From: Dryocosmus kuriphilus
Lineage: Eukaryota; Arthropoda; Insecta; Hymenoptera; Cynipidae
Length of the DNA: 64,000 bases
Direction: 5' to 3'
NCBI GenBank assembly: GCA_038277395.1
Contig: CM076196.1
Location: 135,978,730 to 136,042,729 of the forward strand
The notes beneath the pieces were generated by a model. It was not told the DNA's origin. It made no database searches and saw only the letters and a program-made list of their open reading frames with translations. This document shows, in pieces, positions 41,451 to 54,703 of the stretch. A program made the translations under genes and the position numbers. Each line of letters begins with the position of its first letter. Position 1 is the stretch's first letter.

Positions 41451-41768
41451 TAGAGGTGTGCACTCAGTTGATCGGATTGACAATGCAAATTGGAATCCAT
41501 TCGGTCACGCTTAAGAAGTTGGATTTTTCGAAGTTTAATTTAATTTTTTTAACGTAAAACCGACTTAAATCACTTGAAAAGTAGGATTTTATGAAGTCGA
41601 AAATTTTTTAGTTCGTTTTTAAATAAAATACGTCTGAAATAATGTAGATCGGTTGTCGGATTTAGAAAACCGATTTCGATCGGATCGAATATTCGAAACC
41701 GATTTCCCCTGAAACGGTCCAAGGCGAATCGGCTTCAAACATTCGATCCGATATACTGCACACCTCTA
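41451..41768. mobile_element. hAT-type MITE, 318 bp, 8-bp target duplication ATTTTCAT
   Basis: Starts TAGAGGTGTGCA and ends TGCACACCTCTA, flanked by ATTTTCAT at 41443-41450 and 41769-41776. Unit A has GATTTTCATAAAAAAAATC undisturbed near 30892. Internal CCGATTTCGATCGG-type short repeats. The duplicated copy is 58226-58542. Confidence 0.93.
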
Positions 41769-42868
41769 ATTTTCATAAAAAAAAATCTTTTTGATAATTT
41801 CAAAAAATACTGCTATCTTCGAAATTATTCTAATTTTAAATTTATCGGGCTCATATGACGAATAAAAATTTTATTAAATGAACCCTTAAATTTGATAATG
41901 TGCGTTCTTATTCTTCGATTTATCTTCGAATTTAAAAAATACTTTTTTGTTAAACTTTGATTTTATACGTAGTTCTCTACAAACTAAATTCTTTTATCTT
42001 TTATAAATCGATAATTTTTCTATTTTTATATATTTAGATTCATAAAAGCAAGTAAATTAAAAAATATGTACCTTTAAGAAATAAAATCTCGGGCTTTGAG
42101 AACAAAAATGAATTTTAAAATCGGGCTTTTCACCAAAATTTGATTTTATATGTAGGCCTCGTGAAAATAAACTGTTTTATATTTTATAAATCGTTAACTT
42201 CATTATTGTTTGTTAATCACAGTCCGGGAATAAATTAGTATCAAGAATATGAACCTCTAGAAATAAGATCTGGGTTTTGTGGGAAAAAAATGAGTGTTTA
42301 AAATCGTTTTTCTCATCAAAATTTGATTTTACACGTCTTAATCGCGGAACTGAATACTTTTTTCTTTTATAAATCATTCATATGTTTATCTTCATATTTT
42401 AAGAGCCATGAGACAAACCAGTTTTAGAAATCTTGAACGATAAAAACAAAATCTCGGGCTTTGGGGGAGGAAAATGAAATGATAACTTTGTATATTTTGT
42501 CAAAATGAATTATTGTACATCGTCCCCGACAAAACGTATTTTTTCACATTTTATCTTTGAGAGGTGATTGTGCCCTTCAATTTAGTGATAGAAAAATGTA
42601 AAAAATGCAAGATAATTTATAAACTGTGAATTTTCATTTTCTTATAACAACTAAACGATCGGCTTTAATTTTGATAGTGAAAAAATAAAAATCACATTAC
42701 CTCCAGTATGCGATTGTTTAAAATCTGTGCCTGATGAAAAGTGAGCAGTCGAGATTAAAACTATTTCTCTCGGAAAAAATATCAATATTTCCCTTGTTTT
42801 TGCACTTAGAATGGTCATTCAATCACTTTTTCCAACTACTTTTGTTGTTATAAATCAGAATTTGAACT

Positions 42869-43540
42869 TATTTTTTATTTATTATGCAAATTTAATAAGT
42901 TATAAATCTACAATAAATTTTTGTCTTTTTCATATTGCAAATTTAATTTTTTAATTTATCTTTTTCTTGCTTATATTATAAAAAATGAATAGAGAATAAA
43001 GTGTATTTTTTAATTGTATTATGTAAAACGAGTTTTTTTATTGAAATAAATATCTTTTAAACAAATTGTCGAACTTAAATATTTTGGTTCGGGAAGTTTT
43101 TGTAGGCTTTTTAGGTCATTAAGAAGACAAAATATCTCTTAGTATTTTTGTTTTAAACTGATAGTTTTCGAGAAAATTTAACTGAATTTTAAAAAATTAC
43201 GCACAACTGCGTGCTCTAGTCTGTTCATACAGTGTGTTCATACAATGCTTTTCTTTAAAACTATCGACTTGTGGAAAAAATGCCATTGCCCAAAAACCTA
43301 CGAAAACTTTTCTCGCATCAAAATAATAATGCTCGACAATTTGTTTAAAAAATATTTGTTTCAATAAAAAAAAACTCGTTTTACACAATACAATTGATAA
43401 ATACACTTTATTCTGTATTCATTTCTTATAATTTAAGCAAGAGAAAGATAAATTTAAAAATTAAATTTGCAATATGAAAAAGACAACAATTTATTTTTTA
43501 TTTATAACGTATTAAATTTGCATAATAGGTAAAAAATAAT
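42869..43540. mobile_element. Foldback element with ~320-bp arms
   Basis: The left arm from TATTTTTTATTTATTATGCAA (about 42869) through TGTAAAACGAGTTTTTTT and AACAAATTGTCGA to about 43195 pairs with the right arm, about 43215-43540, in order. The arms are about 85-90 % similar and the centre is short. No coding. Unit A lacks it. Duplicated copy about 59639-60308. Confidence 0.8.
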
Positions 43541-43719
43541 ATATACTTGAGTTATTTTTGGCCTTTACGGCATTGATTCTATTTCTAGTTATTAAATCTT
43601 ACAGAGGAGTATCAGTTAAACAGATATCTGTTATATCGACACTCGTGTAGGTAAATTTTTTAAAATTTTAAATTTATAATTTTTTCAAGTAATACTTGAA
43701 AAATACGTTCCAAAAATAC

Positions 43720-43792
43720 TACTGCGAGCCGGATTTGAACCGACACCCCTTCTATTCATGAGAAGTGCTGTAACCAATTCAGCTATCGCAGC
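43720..43792 (-). tRNA. tRNA-like gene, full cloverleaf, UGA in anticodon position
   Basis: Seventy-three nucleotides fold as a class I tRNA: acceptor GCTGCGA/TCGCAGT, D stem GCTG/CAGC, anticodon stem CTTCT/AGAAG with loop CATGAAT, variable GGGT, T stem GTCGG/CCGGC with loop TTCAAAT, discriminator A. B box GGTTCAAATCC is perfect. Anticodon position reads UGA (serine codon UCA), but true tRNA-Ser has a long variable arm, and base 33 is A where U is nearly invariant. It is probably a tRNA pseudogene or tRNA-derived element with preserved folding. The second copy is 60492-60564. Confidence 0.6.
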
Positions 43793-43839
43793 CCACAGTG
43801 AAAATTTTTGGAACTTGTATTTCGTCAACAGATGTACAG

Positions 43840-43966
43840 TTAACGTATCTTCGATGTTCTGAAGGATTTTTTGGCCAGTCGTTCCAGATTGAATTTTCTA
43901 TTTTTGTGCCGTTTTACTAAAAAAAAAAAAAAAAAAAAATCCTTCAGAACATCGAAGATACGTTAA
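43840..43966. repeat. 33-bp perfect inverted repeat around a poly(A) loop
   Basis: Arms at 43840-43872 (starting TTAACGTATCTTCGATGTTC) and 43934-43966 are exact complements, separated by about 61 nt that include a run of about 20 As. It lies 48 bp from the tRNA-like gene, on the side of its 5' end. The copy at 60617-60738 has a shorter A run. Confidence 0.85.
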
Positions 43967-44192
43967 TGTATAGTTTAGAAGATATGAAGATAAACATATT
44001 AATGATTCATAAAAGAAAAAAAGAATTCAGTTTCGCAATTGAGATGTAAAGTCAAATTTTGATGAGAAATCCGATTTTAAAAACTTATTTTTGTTCCTAA
44101 AGTCCGAGATCTTGTTTCTAGAGGTTCATATTCCTGACACTAGTTTATTTCTTTACTGTGAATAACAAAAAATAATGAAGTTAACGATTTAT

Positions 44193-44692
44193 NNNNNNNN
44201 NNNNNNNNNNNNNNNNNNNNNNNNNNNNNNNNNNNNNNNNNNNNNNNNNNNNNNNNNNNNNNNNNNNNNNNNNNNNNNNNNNNNNNNNNNNNNNNNNNNN
44301 NNNNNNNNNNNNNNNNNNNNNNNNNNNNNNNNNNNNNNNNNNNNNNNNNNNNNNNNNNNNNNNNNNNNNNNNNNNNNNNNNNNNNNNNNNNNNNNNNNNN
44401 NNNNNNNNNNNNNNNNNNNNNNNNNNNNNNNNNNNNNNNNNNNNNNNNNNNNNNNNNNNNNNNNNNNNNNNNNNNNNNNNNNNNNNNNNNNNNNNNNNNN
44501 NNNNNNNNNNNNNNNNNNNNNNNNNNNNNNNNNNNNNNNNNNNNNNNNNNNNNNNNNNNNNNNNNNNNNNNNNNNNNNNNNNNNNNNNNNNNNNNNNNNN
44601 NNNNNNNNNNNNNNNNNNNNNNNNNNNNNNNNNNNNNNNNNNNNNNNNNNNNNNNNNNNNNNNNNNNNNNNNNNNNNNNNNNNNNNNNNNNN
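44193..44692. other. Assembly gap, exactly 500 N
   Basis: A placeholder gap. The sequence before it (to 44192) corresponds to 60961, and the sequence after it (from 44693) to 27911, so the contigs on either side overlap by about 16.3 kb. Confidence 0.99.
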
Positions 44693-46205
44693 TTTATCGC
44701 TAAGGATGTTCTCGAAAATGTTGATCAAAACTATTATTTACATCTAATTTTACTGCTTTAGAAAAAATAAAATGCATCACATCACATCGGACAATGTACT
44801 TTTGATTTATGTTAAAGTTGCCTTGAAAAGAATGTTCCTAAAACCTTGAATAAAAAATGTGTGCCGTCTTATCTCGAGCCCCGTAAGAGTTTCACATTAC
44901 ATATCGTGTTCGTTGAGAGGTAAAATGCACTAATTTAAAGTGATGCTGGAAAATAATATGAAAGATTGGATAAAAACACATTCTGCTTTCGATGGTCTGC
45001 AATTTTAACGTTTGAAACCTAAATGTAATGCAAAGTATAATAATAATTTTCATTTATATGATATGATATTATATACATTGAGTGGTAAGCTCACTCATTT
45101 AAAGTGATACCGGAAAAGAATCAGAAAAATGAAACATTAAATAAAATACATTCTTTACTGTAACATGACACCCTCGAGAACTTTATCGCTAAGGATGTTC
45201 TCGAAAATTTTGATCAAAACTATTATTTAAATCTAATTTTACTGCTTTAGAAAAAACAAAATGCATCACATCTCAAGCCTCGTAAGAGCATCACATTACA
45301 TATCGTGTCCATTGAGAGGTAAAATGCACTGATTTAAAGTGATGCTGGAAAATAATATGAAAGGTTAGATAAAACGCATTCTGCTTTCGATGGTCTGCAA
45401 TTTAACGTTTGAAACCTAAATGTAATGCAAAGTATAAAAATAATTTTCATTTATATGATATTATATTATATGCATCGAGTGGTAAGCTCACTCATTTAAA
45501 GCGATACCGGAAAAGAATCAGAAAAATGAAACATTAAATAAAATACATTCTCTCTTAGATAGTCAGTGCTTAGATTAATATTTCTAAAATCAACACGGAA
45601 ATATCTTGACAATGTATCTGAACATATGCACAATTACTAATGCAGGTACTATCTTTGTCTACTAATGTATCTCCCTCTTTATCTTAAAGTTCTAGAATTG
45701 TCTACAGGTTCAGACGCGTCTGCAATTAAACGTTTTCAAACGTAAATGTATTGCGTTGTTTAATGAGATCATCCCATATATTTTCTAGAAGCTAATGGAG
45801 AGAGGGAGAGAGAAATATATTCACCTCTTTATCTTAAAGTTCTAGAAGGTTCTACACGCGTCAGATGCGTCTGCGATTAAACGTTTTGATACGTAGTTTA
45901 ATGAGATCATCGAGAGAATTTCTAGAAGCTTATAGGGGTTAGAAGGGGAAGGGGAGGTTGTTTTTCATCAATTTCGTGTCTCGCAACTGCGTAGTAAATG
46001 ATATCATCGAGAATATTCTAGAAGGTTATGGGCGATAGAGGGGCCGGAGGGGGAAGGAGAAGTTGTTTTCGCCAATTTCGTGCTCAGTGACGTCACATCG
46101 AACATTCTAGAAGCTTAGCACGGACATTTACCACTACAGCTCTCGAAGTTCTAGAAAGCCGGTAAGGTAGGAATTTGCATCCAGAACCGGCCCTATATAC
46201 CTACT
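44693..46205 (-). mobile_element. Second copy of the Polinton right end, cut by the gap
   Basis: Contains the subterminal tandem duplication and the complete 562-bp TIR (45644-46205), followed by GAAGAT at 46206-46211 and unit A sequence. It would be an independent Polinton only if the 16-kb duplication is real. Confidence 0.9.
45644..46205 (-). repeat. Polinton right TIR, duplicate copy
   Basis: Matches 28861-29422 with no difference noticed, including the heat-shock-element triads. Confidence 0.93.
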
Positions 46206-49200
46206 GAAGATAAATTACTGTAGAAAACTACATCAATTACTTAGAGTAAATTACGTAATCAATTCTAATATTAATTATAATAGATTCAGGGTAACTGCAT
46301 TGACTTAAATCCTAAAATGTGACTGGTGGTATTTATGAGCGAATAATGATTACGTATCATCTTTTCTAGAAGAATACAGGTCTTTTAATTGGTGGATCGT
46401 ATACAGTATTTTTAGTTAGGTTTGATCTTGTAGGGGGTATGGATGCTCAACGTATTTTTTCGAGTTGAATTGAATAGAATAAATTGCTTATTTGTGTAAT
46501 ATTTTTGTGTATTTCGATTGAATCTCAGATATCGATAAATATGGAGAATTTTAACGATGTACGTGAGGTAAGTAAAAAATTTGTTTACTTTTTCTTAGAA
46601 ATTGTTAATTTGATTATATTTATATATTCAAAGCTATGCAACAAACTAGTTTTAGGAATCTGAAGGTTGAGAAAAAACATATCGGTCTTTGGGAAGAAAA
46701 ATGAATGTTTAAAACCATATTTTTCATCAGAATTTGATTTTGCACATAGTCCTCTCGAAACTATAAATCCTTTTATGTTTTATAAATTGATAATTTAATT
46801 ATTTTTGTGTATTCAGATTCATAAAAGCAACTCAATTTCAAAAATATGCACCTTAAAAAATAAAATCTCGGGCATTGAGAACAAAAAATGAATTTTAAAA
46901 TCGGGCATTTCATCAAAATTTGATTTTATATGCAGTCCTAGTGAAATTAGACTTTTTTATATTTTATAAATCGTCAACTTAATTATTTTTTGTTATTCAG
47001 AGTCAAGAAATAAATTAGTATCAGGAATATGAACCTCTAGAAACAAGATCTCGGGCTTTGGGAACAAAAATGAGACTAAAATCGTATTTCTTATCAAAAT
47101 TTGATTTTACACTCCTTCAAAATTTTTAATTTATAAAACTTCTTTTAGAAAATTCGAAAACTTCGAAAACTTTTCAGTGAAAAGTAATTCAAGTTTCAAT
47201 ATCTTATATTTAATTTTATAATTTTTTGTCAAGTAAGGCTTTCAGTTTCAGAAATCCTGGAACTTTAAATTGTTAATGGTCTAAGAATTTAATTATTTAA
47301 TAAAGAGAATTGAAAAAACCTAGCACGAAAAATTTTAGCTATAGATCTGTACAAAACTGAAATTTAAAGAATCGTTTTTCCCATCAGTTTAAAAAAATTA
47401 CTAATTGAACTTTTTTTTTTCGCAATTTACATAGTATATTTAATTATTATAAATGTAGATAGATTTTTTATTTAATTTTATTTAGGCGAAATTCTTATTT
47501 CTTGACACTCATATAACTATAGCAAGTATAAAAAAATAGAATTCCATGTATCCAAAATTGTATTATAAGGTTCAAATTTAGTAATGAACAAAAAAAATTG
47601 TAATAACGCTCCAAATATTTCAATATCGGTACAATGAAATTATAACCTATTTTCATATTTTCTCATTATTTTGAGGAAAGATTTTCATAAAAAAAATCTT
47701 TTTGATCATTTTAAAACATACTGCTATCTTCGAAATTATTCTAATTTTAAATTTATCGGGCTCATATGAGGAATAAAATTTTATTAAAATAACCCTTAAA
47801 TTTGATAATGTACGTTTTTATTCTTCGATTTATCGTCGAATTTAAAAAATACTTTTTTGTCAAACTTTGATTTTATACGTAGTTCTCTACAAACTAAATT
47901 CTTTTATCTTTTTTAGATCGATAATTTTTTTATTTTTATATATTTAGATTCATAAAAGCAAGTAAATTAAAAAATATGTACCTTTAAGAAATAAAATCTC
48001 GGGCTTTGTGAACAAAAATGAATTTTAAAATGGGGCATTTCGCGCAGGACCGAGATTTCAACTTTTGGGCCACGTAGTGTATACGATTTTTCTTCATAGC
48101 CGGTCGAAAGTACGTTATTAATTTTACTTTTTTTTGACTTTAAATGTTGATAAGCATGTTATTGATGCCTGCCCCTGACATTTGCGGCACGAGCGAAGCG
48201 AGTGCTGCTGGTCGTGGGGGCAGGCATCCGAATACATTCGAAGAGTCAAGTCTAATAATATTTTTCTAAAATAAATTAATTCCACTTTCTTAAAGATGTC
48301 TGTATTTCACTAGTCTAAACATTATATTATATTTATTATAAAATTTATAATTGACGACAAAACAACATTGACAACTACTTCTAAGGTTAGAGGTAACAAC
48401 AGCAATGACAGAGGTTAAGAATTAGTTTTAATACACATGAGAAATTCTTTCCTCCCGCCGTTACTTTCGTCTCTGATATTAGGGACGAAAGTACGTACTT
48501 TCGACCGAGGTATGATTCTTTCCTCCCGCCGTTATAGAGGGCGCGCGTGTACTTCCCACAGGGAGTAAATGTTGAACTTTCGTCTCTGATATTAGGGACG
48601 AAAGTACGTACTTTCGACCGAGGTATGGAGAAAACGTATTTTTTCACATTTTATTTTTGAGAGGTGATTGTGACCTTCAATTTAGTGATAGAAAAATGTA
48701 AAAAATGCAAGATAATTTATAAACTGTGAATTTTCATTTTCTTATAACAACTAAACGATCGGCTTTAATTTTGATAGTGAAAAAATAAAAATCACATTAC
48801 CTCCAGTATGCGATTGTTTAAAATCTGTGCCTGATGAAAAGTGAGCAGTCGAGATTAAAACTATTTCTCTCGGAAAAAAATATCAATATTTCCCTTGTTT
48901 TTGCACTTAGAATGGTCATTCAATCACTTTTTCCAACTACTTTTGTTGTTATAAATCAGAATTTGAACTGGTTTGCTTATGGTTTAGAAGATATGAAGAT
49001 AAACATATTAATGACTCATAAAAGAAAAAAAGAATTCAGTTTCGAGATTGAGATGTGTAAAGTCAAATTTTGATGAGAAATCCGATTTTAAAAACTTATT
49101 TTTGTTCCCAAAGTCCCAGATCTTGTTTCTAGAGGTTCATATTCCTGACACTAGTTCATTTCTTTACTGTAAATTACAAAAAATAATGAAGTTAACGATT

Positions 49201-50586
49201 TATAAAATATAATAGAGATTAATTTCGCGAGGACTACATATAAAATCAAATTTTGATGAAAAGACCGATTTTAAAATTCATTTTTGTTCTCAAAGCGCGA
49301 GATTTTACTTCTTAAAGGTACATATTTTTGAATTTACTTGCTTTTATGAATCTAAATGTATAAAAATAATAAAATTATCGATTTATAAAAGAGAAAAGAA
49401 TTTAGTTTGTAGAGAACTATATATAACATCAAAGCTTGACAAATAAGTCTTTGTTTAGATTCGACGATAAATTGAAGAATAAAACAGTACAGTATCAAAT
49501 TAAGGGGTTAATTTAATAAAATTTTATTCGTAAAATGAGCTCGATAAATTTAAAATTAGAATAATTTCGAAGATAATAGTATTTTTTTTTTTAAAATTAT
49601 CAAAAAGATTTTTTTTTATGAAATTTTTCTACAAAATGATGGAATGATATCAAAATAGGTATTGATCTCATTGTACCGATATTGAAATGTTTTGAGCATT
49701 ATTACAATTCTTTTTGTTAATTACTGAATCTGAACCATATCATATAATTTTGGATACATGGATTTATAATTTTTTTTGTACTGACTATAGTTACATGAGT
49801 GTCATAAAAATAAGAACTTCGGCTGAAATAAAATTAAATAAAAAATGTATCCAAATTTATAATAATAAATATACTATGTAAATTTCCAAAAAAAGTTGAA
49901 TTAGTGATATTTTTAAACTGATGGGAAAAACGATTTTTTAAATTTAAATTTTGTACATATCCATAGTTAAAAATTTTCGCGTTAGTTTTTTTTTTCCATT
50001 CTTTCGAACTTTTTATTAAATAATTAAATTCCTAAACCATAAACAATTTAAAGTTGGAGGTTTTTTTGAAAATGAAAGTGTTATTTTATAAAAAATTATG
50101 AATTAAATATAAATAATAAATTAATATAAATTATAATTATAAAATGGTAGAAAGCAAATTTGTAGATCTCTTTAAACTGAACAACTTGGTTTATTGTCAT
50201 TTTCCCCGTATCTCGCATAGTTTAGCCGGAAAATGGATTTATTGATTTTGTAAAAAACCGTTTTTGATGGATAAAATCATAACCGTGGGTTACCACGTGC
50301 TTTTAAAACATTTTTCGATTTTCAATTACAAACTTCTTCTGAAAGACTATATAGTAAACTTTAAATTGTATTTTAAAATATAGTTGAACATAAGAAAGAT
50401 TGTAATGAAATGCTTATTATCATTCTTTCTTTAATTCTATTTAAATTACGAATTGTATCAAAATTCTAAACTGCTGAGTGCTGACCGTGCTGACCCATTT
50501 GAAAGTATGGTTAGATATTTTTCAAATATAATTTTAAAATACAATTTATAGTTTGCTTTCTAACAAATTATTTACTGCGTTGTTTT

Positions 50587-51440
50587 AAAAATCGTTTTGT
50601 GTTAAAGAACACAAGGCAGAAGTGAAACTTTGCGGGTACTGAATAAAATTAATGAATAAATGAAAATAAAATACAAGAAAATGAAACAATCAAATACAAG
50701 CAAATGAACAATAAAATAAAATACAAGCAAATAAATAAATAAAATCAAGTACAAGCAAATAAACAATAACATACAATACAAGCACATGGAAAAAAATAAA
50801 TACGAGCAACTAAAAAAATAGAATTAAATACAAGCAAATAAAAAAAAAAATAAAAAAATAACTTGAAGCTAAAGTAAAACTTTGAATACAAATATACAAC
50901 GAAATGACAAATTTAGAGTACCAAAATGACGTCGAAATTGAAATGAATTTTCGACATTCAAAATTTGACGACAAAGTTTCACTTCTCTCGCACAGCTTCG
51001 ATTCCAAGCATGTAGCATTGCATGAACCTGCAATGTGCAAGAGAAGTGAAACTTTGTCGTCAAATTTTGAATGTCGAAAATTCATTTCAATTTCGACGTC
51101 ATTTTGGTACTCTAAATTTGTCATTTCGTTGTATATTTGTATTCAAAGTTTTACTTTAGCTTCAAGTTATTTTTTTATTTTTTTTTTTATTTGCTTGTAT
51201 TTAATTCTATTTTTTTAGTTGCTCGTATTTATTTTTTTCCATGTGCTTGTATTGTATGTTATTGTTTATTTGCTTGTACTTGATTTTATTTATTTATTTG
51301 CTTGTATTTTATTTTATTGTTCATTTGCTTGTATTTGATTGTTTCATTTTCTTGTATTTTATTTTCATTTATTCATTAATTTTTATTCAGTACCCGCAAA
51401 GTTTCACTTCTGCCTTGTGTTCTTTAACACAAAACGATTT
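50587..51440. repeat. Palindrome, duplicate copy
   Basis: Counterpart of 33808-34662; differs in A/T homopolymer lengths. Confidence 0.9.
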
Positions 51441-51456
51441 TTTTTTTTTTCAGTTG

Positions 51457-51746
51457 CTAGCATTAGACATGTCATTGAGATTAAATTTTGGTAAAACTTT
51501 TGTTATAAAACTCATTATGGAAATATACAACCGTTTTACAGATACCGATGGCTATTGAATGCATACATAACGTGCGCATCAACAGGAAAAGCAGCTATCG
51601 CAATTGGAGGAACAACAGTTCATACTGCGTTGAAAATTTCGCAAGACATCTTTCTCAATGATTTTTTCCCTCTTGGAAGTTTGTTGAAAATGATGCGCTC
51701 TCTCAGGAAATGTCTTTCACACACGAAATCATTCCTTAGAATGTAG
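51457..51746 (+). pseudogene. PIF1-like helicase fragment, duplicate copy
   Basis: Same broken fragment as at 34678-34965, with the same frame change before ASTGKAAIAIGGTTVH. Confidence 0.7.
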
Positions 51747-53744
51747 CTGAATGTGTTTTTCCATTGTTTGAAAAGCTCAGCATTCTGTACAAGGAACAAT
51801 CAACAACATAAAACAAAAGATTCATTTCACTCTATTTGTCAGGAAACATAAATCACTTGAAAAATTAAATTACCGTTGGAGCTTTGAAGAATGATACATT
51901 TTCGTTGACGGGTTTATGCCTATCACGATACCAAGAATTCATGCAATCTCGCACACAGCAGTACCTCCGAAACGTACTCCTTGGTTTGTTTACATCACTC
52001 ATTTGCGGTTAGGTTTCGAATTGATACAATGGATTTGAGTTTTTGTACCAATTATTGAGGCTACGAGCTCACGAACCAACAAACACATGATCAAAACTAA
52101 TCATCTCGAAAGAAACTAACATTTTTACGGGAAATTAAAAAGTTTCACTTCAAAAACGATTTGTGTGCGAGAGCGCGCGCTAATATTCTCGACGCGCTCA
52201 GACGCGCTCGACGAGTCTTCGAAATACCTCTCCCTCTCGCCCCCCCCCCCCCCTTCCCCCCGGCCGCTCCATCGCCTCTGCGCGCGGATAGGCTCAGATG
52301 GGCTCGCGTGAATGGCATCCTTCCGTCTCGCTTTGTAGCGCGCGCTTCTCTTTCCCCCTCACCCGCGCATCGTGGCCCGTGCCCCCGTCCCGCTCCCCCC
52401 TTGCCCACAAATGCTGCCGCGAGAGCTTCTGGTTTTACCCCGGCCAGAAATGTCAGAACGAGAGAAGAGAAGTTTTACTTCAAAAGTAGAAATGAATGTA
52501 ATTCTAAATAATTCATATAAAAAGAATGTAATAAACATGTAATTCTATAAATAATTAATTACCTGGATAATAGTAGTTTTAAAGTTTTTCCAATGTGTCG
52601 AACAGTTCACAGCTATACTTTATAACGTAATGACTGCTCACGTCTAAATAACGTCATATCCAGATTTCAATTCCTTTTTTTTCTAGTTTTTATGTGCAAG
52701 GCATCTCTGACACTGATTGCCAATTTGCCACTGCCTTATGACTTTTGTAACACGCCTCACTCACTCACTGATCGCATCTAAAATCTAAATATATAAATGC
52801 AGGTTAGAACCTGTCAACCACGTACTGATCTCTATTATACATTAATTGGATTAATACATTGGAATACGAGTGACGCTAATTTGTAAGCTGCGGCAGCTAT
52901 GTTCATGGTGAAACAAAGTTTACATTTTTGGCGTGCAAATTTAAACTCATCATAAGAAACAAAGGTGTCTCAGAAAGAAATATTATGGTGTAATAGTTGA
53001 AAAATAAAAATAAAAATCAATGTAATTAATTTTAAATTCGTGAAAGGAAAACACGGAAGAATTGATATAAATTAGATTACCATTATCATTATGAAAATAA
53101 TTCTTTATTAAATCGATTTCAAAATAAGAATAAAAATTATGTAATAAAATAATTTTTATTATTATTCAATTTTTGCAATATAAAAAAATTAATTCTAGAT
53201 TTTTAAAATTCTGTTCATATTTTAAAATAGTTTTGGGGGAAAATAGAGTAAACTAAAAATATATGTGACAGTTGTTAATGAGATATAATATTTTTATTTT
53301 TGCAAAAAAATGTCATGTAGTGCGGGAACTGGTAGATGATTTATGTCGAGGTAAGAAATGTTTTTGTAAATAATAGAGAAATGTATTTATACTCTAATTA
53401 AAATTATGTGATCATGGAGTATAAATTAAATTATTATAAAAAAAGAGAAAGAATTCTTTACAATTTGTAAATGTAAAACAATGTTATTTTCGTAAAGCAA
53501 AAATAGTGCTTTTCTGTCAAAACAAAATTAATAAAGTATAAAAATAACGACATATTTTTATAAAAAGGGTATAAAGTAAGAAAAGAACGTGTATCTTCTT
53601 ATTAAGAGAGTAGTTACAAAGAAGAAATTTCATTAAAATATCGGTGGAGCAAAAACAAATGCACATGCGAATATTTTGTGAGAAGCAGTAAAAATATATA
53701 CAATTTTGAACCGTAATCTGTTTAGTAATAGGTTTTAATTTATA

Positions 53745-54703
53745 CACGGAAAAAAGAGTGTTTGAGTAAATGGCAGTAATTACTATTTTTGTTGCGAAAA
53801 TCAATATAAGTGTTAAAAATTACTATTTTTATTTTAAATTTTTGCCACTTACTCGTGATTACTATATAAATGATAACTTGCGACAAAAAAAGTAGCTTAA
53901 AATACAATTTGCATTTTGATTTTTTGACACTTTCTCAAGATTACTATTTAAATCATAATTCTAAGCCAATAAAATAGCTGAAAATACCATTTACATAAAG
54001 TAACGAAATATGTCAAATAATAAAAACTACATTTCTTAGCGGTTTTGACTAAACGGAATGTCAAAAATTACCATTTGAAGATCGTACTCTCCGGCGTTAG
54101 TTTTAAATAGTAAGGGTCAACTCGAAGACGAGTCAAAAAGTACCATTTAGAAATAGTAAAATGGTATTTCAGCGAAAAAGCTTGGCTGAGATTTTGTCCA
54201 CAAAGTGCAAGCGGTTAAATAGATCAGTCGGTTAGTGCGTGCGTATTAGGTTTTAGGATGGTTAGGTCGGGGGTTCGATTCCCCAGCGAGTGCCATTTTC
54301 CGAAGCGTTTGGGCGTGCGATTATATGTGTAAAGAGACCGTGCACGTGATTGTGTAATTTGAAACATAAATTAAGTGCAGTGATTATATTAAAAACAATT
54401 TTTTTTGTAAATTTTTCGTTATATTACATTGTTAAAAACCGGTCGGATCCCGACTATTTGTATCCGGGATGCGACCGTGTATAGCCTGGCCGGATTCCGG
54501 ATACAAGCAGGGCAACCCGGCCGGGATTCGAAATTACGTTGTGAATTTTACCATTTGAAGTAGTACTCTTTTATTCTGAATCGCTTTTTTTTCAGAAATA
54601 GTAAAAGGTGCTAAATGACTTTTCAGAGTTCAAATCAGCCATTTCAAAATAGCACTCTTTGCTCTGATTTCGAATTACATTGTGCCATTTACTTTTTTGC
54701 GTG
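53745..54703. mobile_element. MITE, duplicate copy
   Basis: Counterpart of 36966-37924, same 959-bp length and TA flanks. Confidence 0.85.

Larger units (their letters stand above)
33546..44192 (+). repeat. Repeat unit B
   Basis: Same sequence as unit A but with the uninterrupted Polinton, mariner and 815-bp-element sites and with its own insertions (33813-35702, 36966-37924, 39810-40929, 41451-41768, about 42869-43966). It begins directly where unit A ends, so A and B are arranged head-to-tail. It breaks at the second gap, and the continuation of B is seen at 60962-61530. Confidence 0.8.

Noticed and set aside
44693..46205. A second independent Polinton
   Set aside because: It is the right end of the same element as seen in an overlapping contig; no left end accompanies it.
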